DNA from: Paraburkholderia eburnea
GTDB lineage: Bacteria; Pseudomonadota; Gammaproteobacteria; Burkholderiales; Burkholderiaceae
Direction: 5' to 3'
Assembly (NCBI RefSeq): GCF_002917095.1
Contig: NZ_PQGA01000001.1
Coordinates: 744,001-808,000 of the forward strand
Length of the DNA: 64,000 nt
Shown: piece after piece, positions 17,403 through 26,120 of the stretch
Position numbering within the stretch: position 1 is the stretch's first letter
Layout: each line of letters opens with the position of its first letter
Notes under the pieces: model-generated
What the model saw: only the letters and a program-made list of their open reading frames with translations
Told to the model about the DNA's origin: nothing
Database searches by the model: none
Program-made: the position numbers and the translations under genes

Positions 17403-17824
17403 TTCGAACCTCCTTGTTTCACGACCGGCATACCGGCCTGCTGCCAGGCGTTCACGCCGCCGTCCAGCACGTGGACTTCGGAAAAACCGGCTTCCTTCAC
17501 GAGGCTCGCGGCCTTGTGCGACTGCTGGCCCGTCTGGCAGACCAGCAACACCGGGTTGCTCTTGTTCTTGACGAACTGGGCGACCTTGCCCTGCAACTCG
17601 CCGAACGGCAGGTGGCGGGCAGCGGGCAGATGGCCCTTGGCGAATTCGTCGGCCGAACGCACGTCGATCACCACCGCGTTGCGGCGATTGATCATCTGCG
17701 TCGCCTCGGCGGCGGAAACACCGCCCCGGCCGCCGCGTTTGAGCGTCGGCCACAGCAGCAACCCTCCAGAGATGAGGACGATCGCGATGAGTACAAGGTT
17801 GATGTAATTGGTAAAGAACGTCAC
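17399..17824 (-). CDS. Membrane-anchored rhodanese-like protein
   Basis: 141 aa. One N-terminal helix (about residues 7-26) is followed by a single rhodanese domain: [21 protein letters not shown] and the active-site loop [12 protein letters not shown] with the catalytic cysteine at about residue 95. Such proteins transfer or carry sulfane sulfur. It is first in the operon with grxC, secB and gpsA and is divergent from gpmA. Confidence 0.92.
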   Translation of the reverse strand: MTFFTNYINLVLIAIVLISGGLLLWPTLKRGGRGGVSAAEATQMINRRNAVVIDVRSADEFAKGHLPAARHLPFGELQGKVAQFVKNKSNPVLLVCQTGQQSHKAASLVKEAGFSEVHVLDGGVNAWQQAGMPVVKQGGSK

Positions 17825-18027
17825 GGATGAACCGCCGGGAAAAAGAGAAATCGAGGGAAATCCAGTTCAGACAATCCGCTCATTATAAAATAACCGTTTG
17901 TCGCAGGGTTGACGCCCCCTTGCCCGGGCGCGCAGCCTGCTGGACCGGGCAGCGAACGCCCAGTAGCCGTATCACCGACGTTCCCCGTCCCCGATTACCG
18001 CTTCCCTCACTACCGACCGTCATCCAC

Positions 18028-18774
18028 ATGTACAAACTCGTACTTATCCGCCACGGCGAATCGACCTGGAACAAGGAAAACCGCTTCACCGGCTGGGTGG
18101 ACGTCGACCTGACCGAACAGGGCAACCGCGAAGCCCAGCAGGCCGGCCAGTTGCTCAAGGAGTCCGGCTACGCGTTCGACATCGCCTACACCTCGGTGCT
18201 CAAGCGCGCGATCCGCACGCTCTGGCACGTCCAGGACCAGATGGACCAGATGTACCTGCCGGTCGTCCACTCGTGGCGTCTGAACGAGCGCCACTACGGC
18301 GCGCTTTCGGGCCTGAACAAGGCGGAAACCGCCGCCAGATACGGCGACGAACAGGTGCTGGTCTGGCGCCGCAGCTACGACACGCCGCCGCCCGCACTGG
18401 AGCCGACGGACGATCGCACGGCCTACAACGACCCGCGTTACGCCAAGGTGCCGCGCGAAGAGCTGCCGCTCACGGAATGCCTGAAGGACACCGTCGCGCG
18501 CGTGCTGCCGCTGTGGAACGAGTCGATCGCCCCGGCCATCAAGGCAGGCAAGAAGATCGTGATCGCCGCGCACGGCAACTCGATCCGCGCGCTGGTGAAA
18601 TACCTCGACGGTATTTCGGACACCGACATCGTCGGCCTGAACATTCCGAACGGCGTGCCGCTCGTCTATGAACTGGACGAGAACCTCAAGCCCATCACGC
18701 ACTACTACCTGGGCGACGCCGACGCCATCGCCAAGGCTCAGGCCGCGGTGGCGAACCAGGGCAAGAAGGCCTAA
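18028..18774 (+). CDS. gpmA: 2,3-bisphosphoglycerate-dependent phosphoglycerate mutase
   Basis: 248 aa, normal for dPGM. The start at [13 protein letters not shown] places the catalytic RHGE motif (His9) at its usual position; upstream in-frame codons are non-conserved. Also visible are [33 protein letters not shown] and the second catalytic histidine in [18 protein letters not shown]. It interconverts 3- and 2-phosphoglycerate in glycolysis. A strong hairpin follows the stop. Confidence 0.97.
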   Translation: MYKLVLIRHGESTWNKENRFTGWVDVDLTEQGNREAQQAGQLLKESGYAFDIAYTSVLKRAIRTLWHVQDQMDQMYLPVVHSWRLNERHYGALSGLNKAETAARYGDEQVLVWRRSYDTPPPALEPTDDRTAYNDPRYAKVPREELPLTECLKDTVARVLPLWNESIAPAIKAGKKIVIAAHGNSIRALVKYLDGISDTDIVGLNIPNGVPLVYELDENLKPITHYYLGDADAIAKAQAAVANQGKKA

Positions 18775-19124
18775 GCCCTTCTTTTCCTGACGCGCATCCC
18801 TCCGCCGGCCCTCGCATTCGCGTGGGCCGGCGGGTTCGTCTTGCGCCTTCCCGCACGCTCCCGCTTCGAATCCGGATTCCACGCCTCTGTGCGCCCCGAT
18901 CTGGCAGACCTGCCAGCTTCACGTCACGCTCCCGCCAGTCCCGCGCCCGGCAAGGCTTTGCGGCACGCGCCTTGCGAACTGGATGGCGTTCCGACTGTCG
19001 AACCCGCAACGTTCGCCCCTGCATCGCGCCTTATACACAGGGCGGCCGAGTGTGCAGTTATACTTGTCCGTCGCTTTTCCATTAGACGCTGCCACGCGCC
19101 TTTCGACCGCACGCAACAATCTCT
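18775..19124 (+). terminator. gpmA-ctpA intergenic region with terminator hairpin at 18802-18833
   Basis: A perfect 10-bp GC stem, CCGCCGGCCC (18802-18811) with GGGCCGGCGG (18824-18833), lies 28 bp after the gpmA stop. The T-run after it is weak. I see no gene in the rest of this 350-bp stretch, which must hold the ctpA promoter. Confidence 0.65.
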
Positions 19125-20696
19125 ATGCGAAAGAACCTTAAAAATATCGGCCTGATCGCTGCTGGCCTCGCGACCGGCGTCTTTGCCACCCTGCAGATTT
19201 CCGCCTCGGCGCAGCAGACCCAGCAAACCGTGATCGAGCCGCTGCCGCTCGACCAGCTCCGGCTCTTCGCCGAAGTGTTCGGCCAGATCAAGCATGAGTA
19301 CGTCACGCCGGTCGACGACAAGAAGCTGCTCACCGCCGCCATCAAGGGCATGGTGTCGAGCCTCGACCCGCACTCGTCGTATCTCGACAAGACCGACTAT
19401 CAGGAACTCCAGGAACAGACCAAGGGCCGCTTCGCGGGCCTCGGCATCGAGATTTCCTCGGAAGACGGCCTGATCAAGGTGATCTCGCCTATCGAAGACA
19501 CGCCCGCGTTCCGCGCCGGCATCCGTCCGGGCGACCTCATCACGCGCATCAACGACAAGCCCGTGCGCGGCATGACGCTCGACCAGGCGGTCAAGCAGAT
19601 GCGCGGCGACCCGGGCACGAAGGTCACGCTGACGATCTTCCGCAAGACCGACGACCGCACCTTCCCGCTCACGATCACGCGCGCCATCATCAAGGTGCAG
19701 AGCGTGAAGTCGAAGATCCTGGCGCCGGGCTACGCGTACATCCGCATCACGAGCTTCCAGGAACGCACCACGCCTGACCTCGCGGCCAAGCTGCAGGACA
19801 TCGCGCGTCAGGAGCCGAACCTCAAGGGCCTCATCCTCGACCTGCGCAACAACGGCGGCGGTCTGCTGCAAAGCGCGGTCGGCGTCGCGGGCGCGTTCCT
19901 GCCGGCGGATTCGGTCGTGGTTTCGACCAACGGCCAGATCCCGGACTCCAAGCAGGTCTATCGCGACAACTACGAGAACTACCGCCTGCCTTCGTTCGAC
20001 GGCGACCCGCTCAAGGGCGAAGCGGCCGAGTTCAAGACCGTGCCGATGATCGTGCTGACCAACGCTTATTCGGCGTCGGCATCGGAAATCGTGGCGGGCG
20101 CGCTGCAGGACCAGAAGCGTGCGCTCATCATCGGCAAGACGACGTTCGGCAAGGGCTCGGTGCAGACGGTGCGTCCGATGACGGCCGACACGGCACTGCG
20201 TCTGACCACGGCGTACTACTACACGCCGAGCGGCCGCTCGATCCAGAACAAGGGCATCCGTCCTGACGTCGCGGTCGATCAATACGCCGATGGCGATCCG
20301 GACGACGCACTCGTCACGCGCGAAGTCGACTACTCGAACCACCTTGCGAACACGCAGGATCCGGACGAGAAGAAGGAACAGGATCTGCGCGAGCAGGAGC
20401 GCATGGACATGCTGCGTCAGCTCGAAGAGCAGAACGACAAGAAGACGCCGGAACAGCGCCAGAAGGATCGCGACCGCAAGCCGGTCGAGTTCGGCTCGAA
20501 CGACGACTTCATGCTCCAGCAGGCGCTCAACAAGCTCCAGGGCAAGCCGGTGACCGAATCGAAGTCGCCGATGGAGCGCCGCCTCGCGCAAGCGAAGCCG
20601 CCTACGTCCGCTTCGGCGCCGATCGCCGTGAAGCCTTCGGCCTCGGCCGTGCCGGGCGCATCCACGCCGGCTCCGGCCTCGGCTCCGGCGAAGTAA
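19125..20696 (+). CDS. S41 carboxyl-terminal processing peptidase (CtpA/Prc type)
   Basis: 523 aa. N-terminal signal or anchor (about residues 5-27), a PDZ domain (about 90-175, with GLGIEISSEDGLIKVISPIEDTPA), and the S41 protease core with GYAYIRITSFQERT and LRNNGGGLL. The catalytic serine is in NAYSASASEIVAGALQD (about residue 313) and the lysine in GKTTFGKGSVQT. The C-terminal 110 residues are charged then Ala/Pro/Ser-rich. Such proteases trim periplasmic proteins and control peptidoglycan hydrolases. It lies between gpmA and moeB, likely with its own promoter. Confidence 0.94.
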   Translation: MRKNLKNIGLIAAGLATGVFATLQISASAQQTQQTVIEPLPLDQLRLFAEVFGQIKHEYVTPVDDKKLLTAAIKGMVSSLDPHSSYLDKTDYQELQEQTKGRFAGLGIEISSEDGLIKVISPIEDTPAFRAGIRPGDLITRINDKPVRGMTLDQAVKQMRGDPGTKVTLTIFRKTDDRTFPLTITRAIIKVQSVKSKILAPGYAYIRITSFQERTTPDLAAKLQDIARQEPNLKGLILDLRNNGGGLLQSAVGVAGAFLPADSVVVSTNGQIPDSKQVYRDNYENYRLPSFDGDPLKGEAAEFKTVPMIVLTNAYSASASEIVAGALQDQKRALIIGKTTFGKGSVQTVRPMTADTALRLTTAYYYTPSGRSIQNKGIRPDVAVDQYADGDPDDALVTREVDYSNHLANTQDPDEKKEQDLREQERMDMLRQLEEQNDKKTPEQRQKDRDRKPVEFGSNDDFMLQQALNKLQGKPVTESKSPMERRLAQAKPPTSASAPIAVKPSASAVPGASTPAPASAPAK

Positions 20697-20855
20697 GCAA
20701 GCCTGGGTAGTACCCGTCCTTGCGGCCCGTTGCGCATCGCGCGCCAGGGGCCGCAAGGACGAACCCTCAAGCGCCGGTACAATGAGCAGTCTGTACTTTC
20801 GGCGCGCGTCACGGCCTCCCGGCCCAATCGCAGCGCCAGCACCGTGCGCAACGCG

Positions 20856-21611
20856 ATGAACGACGACCAACTCCTCCGCTATTCCCGCCATATCCTCGTC
20901 GACGAGATCGGCATCGAGGCGCAGCAGCGCTTTCTCGACGCGCACGCGCTCGTGATCGGCGCGGGCGGCCTGGGCTCGCCGGCGGCCATGTATCTGGCGG
21001 CTTCGGGCGTGGGCACGCTCACGCTCGTCGATAACGACACCGTCGATCTCACCAATCTGCAGCGGCAGATCATGCACGAGACGGCATCGATCGGCCGCGC
21101 GAAGGTCGAGTCGGGCCGCGACGCCATCGCGCGCCTGAATCCCGAGGTCAAGGTGAACGCCGTGCAGGCGCGCATCGACGACGCCTGGCTCGACGAGCAG
21201 GTGCCGCGCGCGAGCGTCGTGCTCGACTGCACCGATAATTTCGCCACCCGCCACGCCATCAACCGCGCCTGCGTGAAGCACGGCGTACCGCTCGTGTCGG
21301 GCGCGGCGCTGCGCTTCGACGGCCAGATCAGCACCTTCGATTTCCGCGACCCGGCCTCGCCCTGCTACGCCTGCGTGTTCCCCGAGGATCAACCGTTCGA
21401 GGAAGTCGCGTGTTCGACCATGGGCGTGTTCGCGCCGACGGTCGGCATCATCGGCGCGATGCAGGCGGCCGAGGCGCTGCGTGTGGTCGGCGGCATCGGC
21501 ACGCCGCTGGTCGGGCGGCTCATGATGCTCGACTCGCTGCGCATGGAGTGGAGCACGATGCGCATCGCGCGCCAGCCCGACTGTCCCGTCTGCGGCGAGC
21601 GCCACGCATAA
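20856..21611 (+). CDS. moeB: ThiF/MoeB-family sulfur-carrier adenylyltransferase
   Basis: 251 aa from MNDDQLLRYSRHILVDEIG, the canonical family start; a longer frame has no conserved leader. Nucleotide-binding GAGGLGSPAAMYLAASGVG (about residues 35-53), the conserved VDLTNLQRQ segment and four zinc cysteines (CYAC near 170 and CPVC near 244) are present. It adenylates the C-terminal glycine of MoaD or ThiS for molybdopterin or thiamine synthesis; which one is not decided by sequence. A TACAAT box at 20778-20783 is a possible -10. Confidence 0.92.
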   Translation: MNDDQLLRYSRHILVDEIGIEAQQRFLDAHALVIGAGGLGSPAAMYLAASGVGTLTLVDNDTVDLTNLQRQIMHETASIGRAKVESGRDAIARLNPEVKVNAVQARIDDAWLDEQVPRASVVLDCTDNFATRHAINRACVKHGVPLVSGAALRFDGQISTFDFRDPASPCYACVFPEDQPFEEVACSTMGVFAPTVGIIGAMQAAEALRVVGGIGTPLVGRLMMLDSLRMEWSTMRIARQPDCPVCGERHA

Positions 21612-21639
21612 AAAAGCCCCGGCACGCCGGGGCTTTTTT
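21610..21639. terminator. Bidirectional intrinsic terminator between moeB and ptsI
   Basis: A-tract, GCCCCGGC (21616-21623), two-base centre, GCCGGGGC (21626-21633), T-tract. It has the classic form on both strands and separates convergent genes. Confidence 0.95.
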
Positions 21640-21668
21640 ACATCGCGATGCGTCTATGGGGCGCTGGC

Positions 21669-23408
21669 TCAGGCCAGCACCAGACGCCCCAGCGCGGCTT
21701 CCAGTTCCTCAGGCTCGTAGGCCGCAAGCACATCGGCCACGGGCTTCTCCAGCGCCTTGAGCTGCGAGCGCAGGATCTCCTGCTTCACCACCAGCAACTG
21801 GCTCGGATGCATCGAGAACTCGGTGAGCCCCATGCCCAGCAGCAGGCGCGTAAGCTGCGGATCGCCCGCCATCTCGCCGCACACCGACACCGGCACGCCC
21901 GCGCGCTTCGCCTCGCGCAGCGTGTGCGAGATGAGCTGGAGCACGGCCGGATGCAGCGGATCGTAGAGATCGGCCACGGCGTTGTCGGCGCGGTCGATCG
22001 CGAGCGTGTACTGGATCAGGTCGTTGGTGCCGATCGAGAGGAAGTCCAGCCGCCGCAGGAACATCGGCAAGGCCAGCGCCGCCGCCGGGATCTCGATCAT
22101 CGCGCCCACCTGCACGTTCGGGTCGTAGGCGAGACCCGCATCGTCGAGCTGGCGCTTCGCCTCGCGGATCAGATCGAGCGTCTGGTCGATCTGCTGCGCG
22201 TGCGCGAGCATCGGAATCAGGATCTTGATCGTGCCCAGCGCCGAGGCGCGCAGGATCGCGCGCAGCTGCGTGAGGAACATCTGCGGCTCGGACAGGCTCC
22301 AGCGGATCGCACGCAGGCCCAGCGCCGGGTTCGCCGCGGTCTCGTAACCGTCGCCGCCGCCCATCGAATCGAGCGGCTTGTCCGCGCCCACGTCGATCGT
22401 GCGGATCGTCACGGGCAGGCCGTTCATCAGTTGCGCCGCGCGCCTGTAAGCCTCGAACTGCTCGTCCTCTTCCGGCAAGTGGTGCTTGTGGTTCATGAAC
22501 AGGAACTCGGTGCGGAACAGGCCCACACCCGTCGCGCCCGAATCGAGCGCGGCCTGCGCGTCCTCGGGCAGTTCGATGTTCGCGTAAAGCTGGATCTTCG
22601 CGCCGCACAGCGTCTGCGTGGGCGAGAACTTCAGGCGCTGGAGCTTACGCCGCTCGAGCGCCATCTCGCTTTGCCGGTAGGTGTACTCCTCCAGCACGAT
22701 GGGCGCGGGATCGACGATCACCACGCCATGATCGCCGTCCACGATGATGAGATCGTCCTGGCGGATCAGCGCGCTCGCCTGCTGCACGCCCACGGCGGCC
22801 GGAATGCCCAGGCTGCGCGCGACGATCGCCGTGTGCGAGGTGCGCCCGCCCAGATCGGTGACGAAGCCCTGGAACGTTTGCCCCTTGAACTGCAGCATGT
22901 CGGCGGGCGCGATGTCGTGCGCCACCACGATCATTTCGTCGCAACTGCCGTGCAGCGCGGGCGGCGACGCGCCCGCGAGCGCCTTGAGCACGCGCTCGAC
23001 GACCTGCTCGATATCGGCCTTGCGCTCGCGCAGGTATTCGTCCTCGACATCGTCGAAGTGCTTTGAGAGGCGTTCGAGCTGTTCGGTGAGCGCCCACTCC
23101 ACGTTGAAGCGGCGCGTGCGGATGAGGTCGATGGTCTCCTGCACGAGCATCACGTCGTTCAGGATCATGAGGTGAACGCTGATGAACGCGCCCATTTCGC
23201 TGGGCGCGTCGGCGGCGAGGTCGGCGCGCAGCGTGTCGAGCTCCTGCTCGACGAGCTTGAGCGCGGCCCGAAAGCGCTCGATTTCGTCGTCGATCTGCGC
23301 GAGTTCCACCAGATAGTGGTCGACGTCGAGCGCGGCCGGCGCGATCAGATACGCCCGCCCGATGGCGATACCGCGTGATACGGGAATTCCATGCAGCGTG
23401 AACGGCAC
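21669..23408 (-). CDS. ptsI: Phosphoenolpyruvate-protein phosphotransferase (PTS enzyme I)
   Basis: 579 aa. I place the start at GTG 23408 because AGGAGG lies 5 bases before it; the GTG at 23414 overlaps that site. Domains: HPr-binding helices and phosphohistidine domain (about 1-240, with GGRTSHTAIVARSLGIPA holding the active His near residue 190) and the PEP-binding barrel (TGVGLFRTEFLFM, IGTNDLIQYTLAIDRAD, SVCGEMAGDP with the catalytic Cys). It passes phosphate from PEP to HPr. With only an EIIA and no sugar permease nearby, a regulatory PTS is likely. Confidence 0.96.
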   Translation of the reverse strand: MPFTLHGIPVSRGIAIGRAYLIAPAALDVDHYLVELAQIDDEIERFRAALKLVEQELDTLRADLAADAPSEMGAFISVHLMILNDVMLVQETIDLIRTRRFNVEWALTEQLERLSKHFDDVEDEYLRERKADIEQVVERVLKALAGASPPALHGSCDEMIVVAHDIAPADMLQFKGQTFQGFVTDLGGRTSHTAIVARSLGIPAAVGVQQASALIRQDDLIIVDGDHGVVIVDPAPIVLEEYTYRQSEMALERRKLQRLKFSPTQTLCGAKIQLYANIELPEDAQAALDSGATGVGLFRTEFLFMNHKHHLPEEDEQFEAYRRAAQLMNGLPVTIRTIDVGADKPLDSMGGGDGYETAANPALGLRAIRWSLSEPQMFLTQLRAILRASALGTIKILIPMLAHAQQIDQTLDLIREAKRQLDDAGLAYDPNVQVGAMIEIPAAALALPMFLRRLDFLSIGTNDLIQYTLAIDRADNAVADLYDPLHPAVLQLISHTLREAKRAGVPVSVCGEMAGDPQLTRLLLGMGLTEFSMHPSQLLVVKQEILRSQLKALEKPVADVLAAYEPEELEAALGRLVLA

Positions 23409-23535
23409 GCGCACCTCCTCTGGTTATGTGATGCCGCGGCAAACCGCTGCAATGCGCTCTCTCTGACCCCGCCTCTCATTATAAATTCCACGGCGCTGCG
23501 ATGCTTTATCCGACCACCTCGTTCCGGCAACGAAA

Positions 23536-23557
23536 ACGCCGCGTCAAGACGCGGCGT
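23536..23557 (-). terminator. Hairpin between ptsH and ptsI
   Basis: A perfect 10-bp stem, ACGCCGCGTC with GACGCGGCGT and a 2-base centre (read on plus), is followed on the minus strand by TTTTCGTT. It lies 56 bp after the ptsH stop and 127 bp before ptsI, so it may attenuate read-through into ptsI. Confidence 0.65.
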
Positions 23558-23613
23558 CGGGTCAAACTGGCGGTCGCCCATCGGAACGGGCGCACGACAC
23601 GCCGATGGCGTGC

Positions 23614-23883
23614 TTACTGGCCTTCGCCGAACTTGTCGGCGATCAGCTTGAGCAGCGCGCTCATCGCGTCGGTCTCATCCGGGCCTTCGGTTTCGATCAG
23701 CACCGTGCTGCCGATGCCCGCCGCCAGCATCATCACGCCCATGATGCTTTTGGCGTTGATCCGGCGGCCATTGCGGCTCATCCAGATTTCCGACTGGTAA
23801 TTGCCCGCCAGTTGCGTCAGCTTCGCCGACGCCCGCGCGTGCAGGCCGAGTTTGTTCACGATGGTCGTTTCTTGTTGCAGCAT
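23614..23883 (-). CDS. ptsH: Phosphocarrier protein HPr
   Basis: 89 aa. The start MLQQETTIVNKLGLHARAS puts the phosphorylated histidine at position 15 exactly as in HPr, and the regulatory-site serine is Ser46 in NAKSIMGVMML. HPr carries phosphate from enzyme I to EIIA. It lies between the EIIA gene (161 bp upstream) and ptsI on the same strand. Confidence 0.97.
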   Translation of the reverse strand: MLQQETTIVNKLGLHARASAKLTQLAGNYQSEIWMSRNGRRINAKSIMGVMMLAAGIGSTVLIETEGPDETDAMSALLKLIADKFGEGQ

Positions 23884-24044
23884 AGGTCGATCCAGGCGCT
23901 GTGTGTAGAAGTGATGCTGTGGGATTGTGCGTCGCGCGCGCAAGACGCGCACGCTGGGCGTTCGGACACACGCGTAAGCGTGCGCCGGGAGCTTGCAGAT
24001 TGACAGGCGCCCAAGCCGGGTCCGGGTCCAGGTCCGACCCGGTC

Positions 24045-24635
24045 TCAGGCCGTGCCGGCAGGCTTGAACGCCAGCGCCGGCGCCACCGACGGCGCACTGG
24101 CGCTGCTTGTCGTGCCTGTCGTGCCCGTCGCGGCCTGGGCGGCGCTGCTCGCGGCAGCGGCGCTCACGGCCGCCTTGGCCACGGCTTCGGAAGCCGCTTC
24201 GGCGCAGGGCGTCGGCGCGCAGCCGCAATCGTTGCTGGGCGGGGGCGTGCTCGGGCCGATCGGCTGAACGCCCTTGCTTGCGCCGGCCAAGGCCTTTTCC
24301 ACCAGCGTGTCGAGCGGCGTGGCCCGGTAGCAGACCGCGCGCACCAGCATCGGCAGATTGACGCCCGCCAGCACGCGCACCTGAGGCACCGTGGCCAGGC
24401 GCGCGGCGATATTCGAAGGAGTGGCGCCGAACATGTCGGTCAGCACGAGCGCCCCGTTTTCCTCGCGCAGGCGCTCGATTTCGGCGTTCGCCTGAGCGAC
24501 GACCACGGCGGGGTCGCTGTCGGGCAGCACGTCGAGCGCGCCGATGCGCGCCGGGCAACCGCCGTAGATATGGGCAATACATTCGCGCAGCGCAGTAGCG
24601 AGCGGTGCGTGAGCGATGATCAGAATCCCTGCCAT
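24045..24635 (-). CDS. PTS EIIA, mannose/fructose (Man) family, with extra C-terminal tail
   Basis: 196 aa. Residues 1-130 are a complete Man-family EIIA domain: MAGILIIAHAPLA with the active His9, and LVLTDMFGATPSNIAARL. No IIB, IIC or IID genes are near, so it is probably a regulatory EIIA rather than a sugar importer. After residue 130 comes an unusual tail, rich in Ala/Ser/Thr, that starts with a cysteine patch (NDCGCAPTPCAEA) and ends APALAFKPAGTA. It heads the EIIA-ptsH-ptsI set. Confidence 0.9.
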   Translation of the reverse strand: MAGILIIAHAPLATALRECIAHIYGGCPARIGALDVLPDSDPAVVVAQANAEIERLREENGALVLTDMFGATPSNIAARLATVPQVRVLAGVNLPMLVRAVCYRATPLDTLVEKALAGASKGVQPIGPSTPPPSNDCGCAPTPCAEAASEAVAKAAVSAAAASSAAQAATGTTGTTSSASAPSVAPALAFKPAGTA

Positions 24636-25057
24636 GTCAGCGTGACTACAAATAACGGCTTCGGTTGATGCCTTGGGCCGATCTCCGAAGATCGCGTCCG
24701 ACAGCGCCGACCTGCGGCCAGCCGTGGGCCATCAGGATCGGAACATGCGCCGGGCTTTGCGGTGCCGCAACGTTCATGCTGTCGCAGCGCAAAACCCAGT
24801 CGCGGGCTCGCGGCATTGTAGCAGGGTCATTTTCGTGTCGACCATGCAGTTTTGCTCGCGGTGTGCCGCGCGGTTTTCCTCTAGTTTCCGCTTACCAATG
24901 CGCAGGTTTTGTGCCTCGCAGCACACGCCCACGCATTTACAACCAGAAGATGCCGGCGCGGCAGCAGGAATCAAGCGCCCCGCCGCCGCGTTTCGAGGCA
25001 CTACTCAAACGATTTATAGCCGTTTTTTGGCGCGACGTTGCGCTGGCGCGCCCAGAT
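24636..25057 (-). promoter_or_regulatory. gshB-EIIA intergenic region with a candidate promoter for EIIA-ptsH-ptsI
   Basis: No gene is seen in these 422 bp. On the minus strand TACAAT (24815-24820) is a good -10 candidate, with TCGACA (24836-24841) as a poor -35 only 15 bp upstream. A small palindrome, CGATCT/AGATCG, lies at 24679-24694 in the would-be leader. Confidence 0.35.
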
Positions 25058-26011
25058 TCAGGCCGCCGCGCGCTCCAGCGCGTCGATGAACATCGCCGCC
25101 ACGTCGAAGCCGGTCTGCTCCATGATCTCGCGAAAGCACGTCGGGCTGGTCACGTTGACCTCGGTGAGCCAGTCGCCGATCGCATCGAGCCCCACCAGCA
25201 GCAGCCCGCGCTCGACCAGCTTCGGCCCCAGCGTCCTGGCGATCTCCAGGTCGCGCGCGGTGAGCGGCTGCGCCACGCCCAGACCTCCCGCGGCCAGATT
25301 GCCGCGCACCTCGTTGCCCTGCGGGATGCGCGCGAGCGAATACGGCACCGGCTCGCCGCCGATCAGCAGAATGCGCTTGTCGCCCGCCTTGATCTCGGGG
25401 ATGAACTTCTGCGCCATCACGCTGCGCGCGCCGTCATGACTGAGCATCTCGATGATCGAGCCGAGGTTCATGCCGTCGGCCTTCACGCGGAACACGCCCA
25501 TGCCGCCCATGCCGTCGAGCGGCTTGAGAATCACGTCCTGGTGCTCTTCGTGGAATTTGCGCAGACGCGCGGCGTCGCGGGTGACGAGCGTGGGCGCGAC
25601 GAATTCGGCAAATTCGCCGATGGCGAGCTTTTCCGAGTGATCGCGGATCGCCTGCGGCTTGTTGAAGATCTTCGCGCCCGCGCGTTCGGCGATCTCCAGC
25701 AGCCACGTCGAAGTGACGTACTCCATGTCGAAGGGCGGGTCCTTGCGCATGATGACAGCGTCGAAACCGGTCAGCGCGCGCGAATCGGGCGTGTCCTTGA
25801 ACCACGTTTCGCGATGCAGGTCCGCAGTGTCGCCGACGATCTCGAAGCGCCGCACATCGGCTTCGACCTGGCCGTTCACCCAGGCGAGGTGCTGCGGCTC
25901 GCACGCGTAGAGCGTGTGACCGCGCTTCGCGGCCTCGGCCATCATCGCGTAGGTCGAATCCTTGTAGATCTTGAACCGCTCGAGCGGATCGGCGATGAAG
26001 AGAATGTCCAT
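25058..26011 (-). CDS. gshB: Glutathione synthetase
   Basis: 317 aa ATP-grasp enzyme starting MDILFIADPLERFKIYKDST. The family signatures are MRKDPPFDMEYV, VILKPLDGMGGMGVFR (ATP lysine and glycine loop) and the metal-binding GDWLTEVNVTSPTCFREI near the C-terminus. It joins glycine to gamma-glutamylcysteine. It follows gshA by 109 bp on the same strand, so the two steps of glutathione synthesis are probably coexpressed. Confidence 0.97.
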   Translation of the reverse strand: MDILFIADPLERFKIYKDSTYAMMAEAAKRGHTLYACEPQHLAWVNGQVEADVRRFEIVGDTADLHRETWFKDTPDSRALTGFDAVIMRKDPPFDMEYVTSTWLLEIAERAGAKIFNKPQAIRDHSEKLAIGEFAEFVAPTLVTRDAARLRKFHEEHQDVILKPLDGMGGMGVFRVKADGMNLGSIIEMLSHDGARSVMAQKFIPEIKAGDKRILLIGGEPVPYSLARIPQGNEVRGNLAAGGLGVAQPLTARDLEIARTLGPKLVERGLLLVGLDAIGDWLTEVNVTSPTCFREIMEQTGFDVAAMFIDALERAAA

Positions 26012-26040
26012 GTCGTCCCTGCAGCTAATTGGATGTTTTG

Positions 26041-26090
26041 CCGGAAATTTTCCGGCCTTGATGACGGCTGCGCCCGCTCGGGGCGGGCGC
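26041..26090. repeat. Two adjacent palindromes between gshA and gshB
   Basis: CCGGAAA-T-TTTCCGG (26041-26055) is a perfect 15-bp palindrome, followed by a GCGCCCGC / GCGGGCGC stem (26070-26077 with 26083-26090). Both could fold in the gshA-gshB transcript. A processing or attenuation role is inferred. Confidence 0.6.
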
Positions 26091-26120
26091 AGCAGAGGTT
26101 GTTATCGCGGCGATCGGGCC

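Noticed and set aside
18924..21605. 893-codon minus-strand frame antisense to ctpA and moeB
   Set aside because: It is the complement of two well-supported genes; its Arg/His/Asp-rich translation is an artefact of high GC3.
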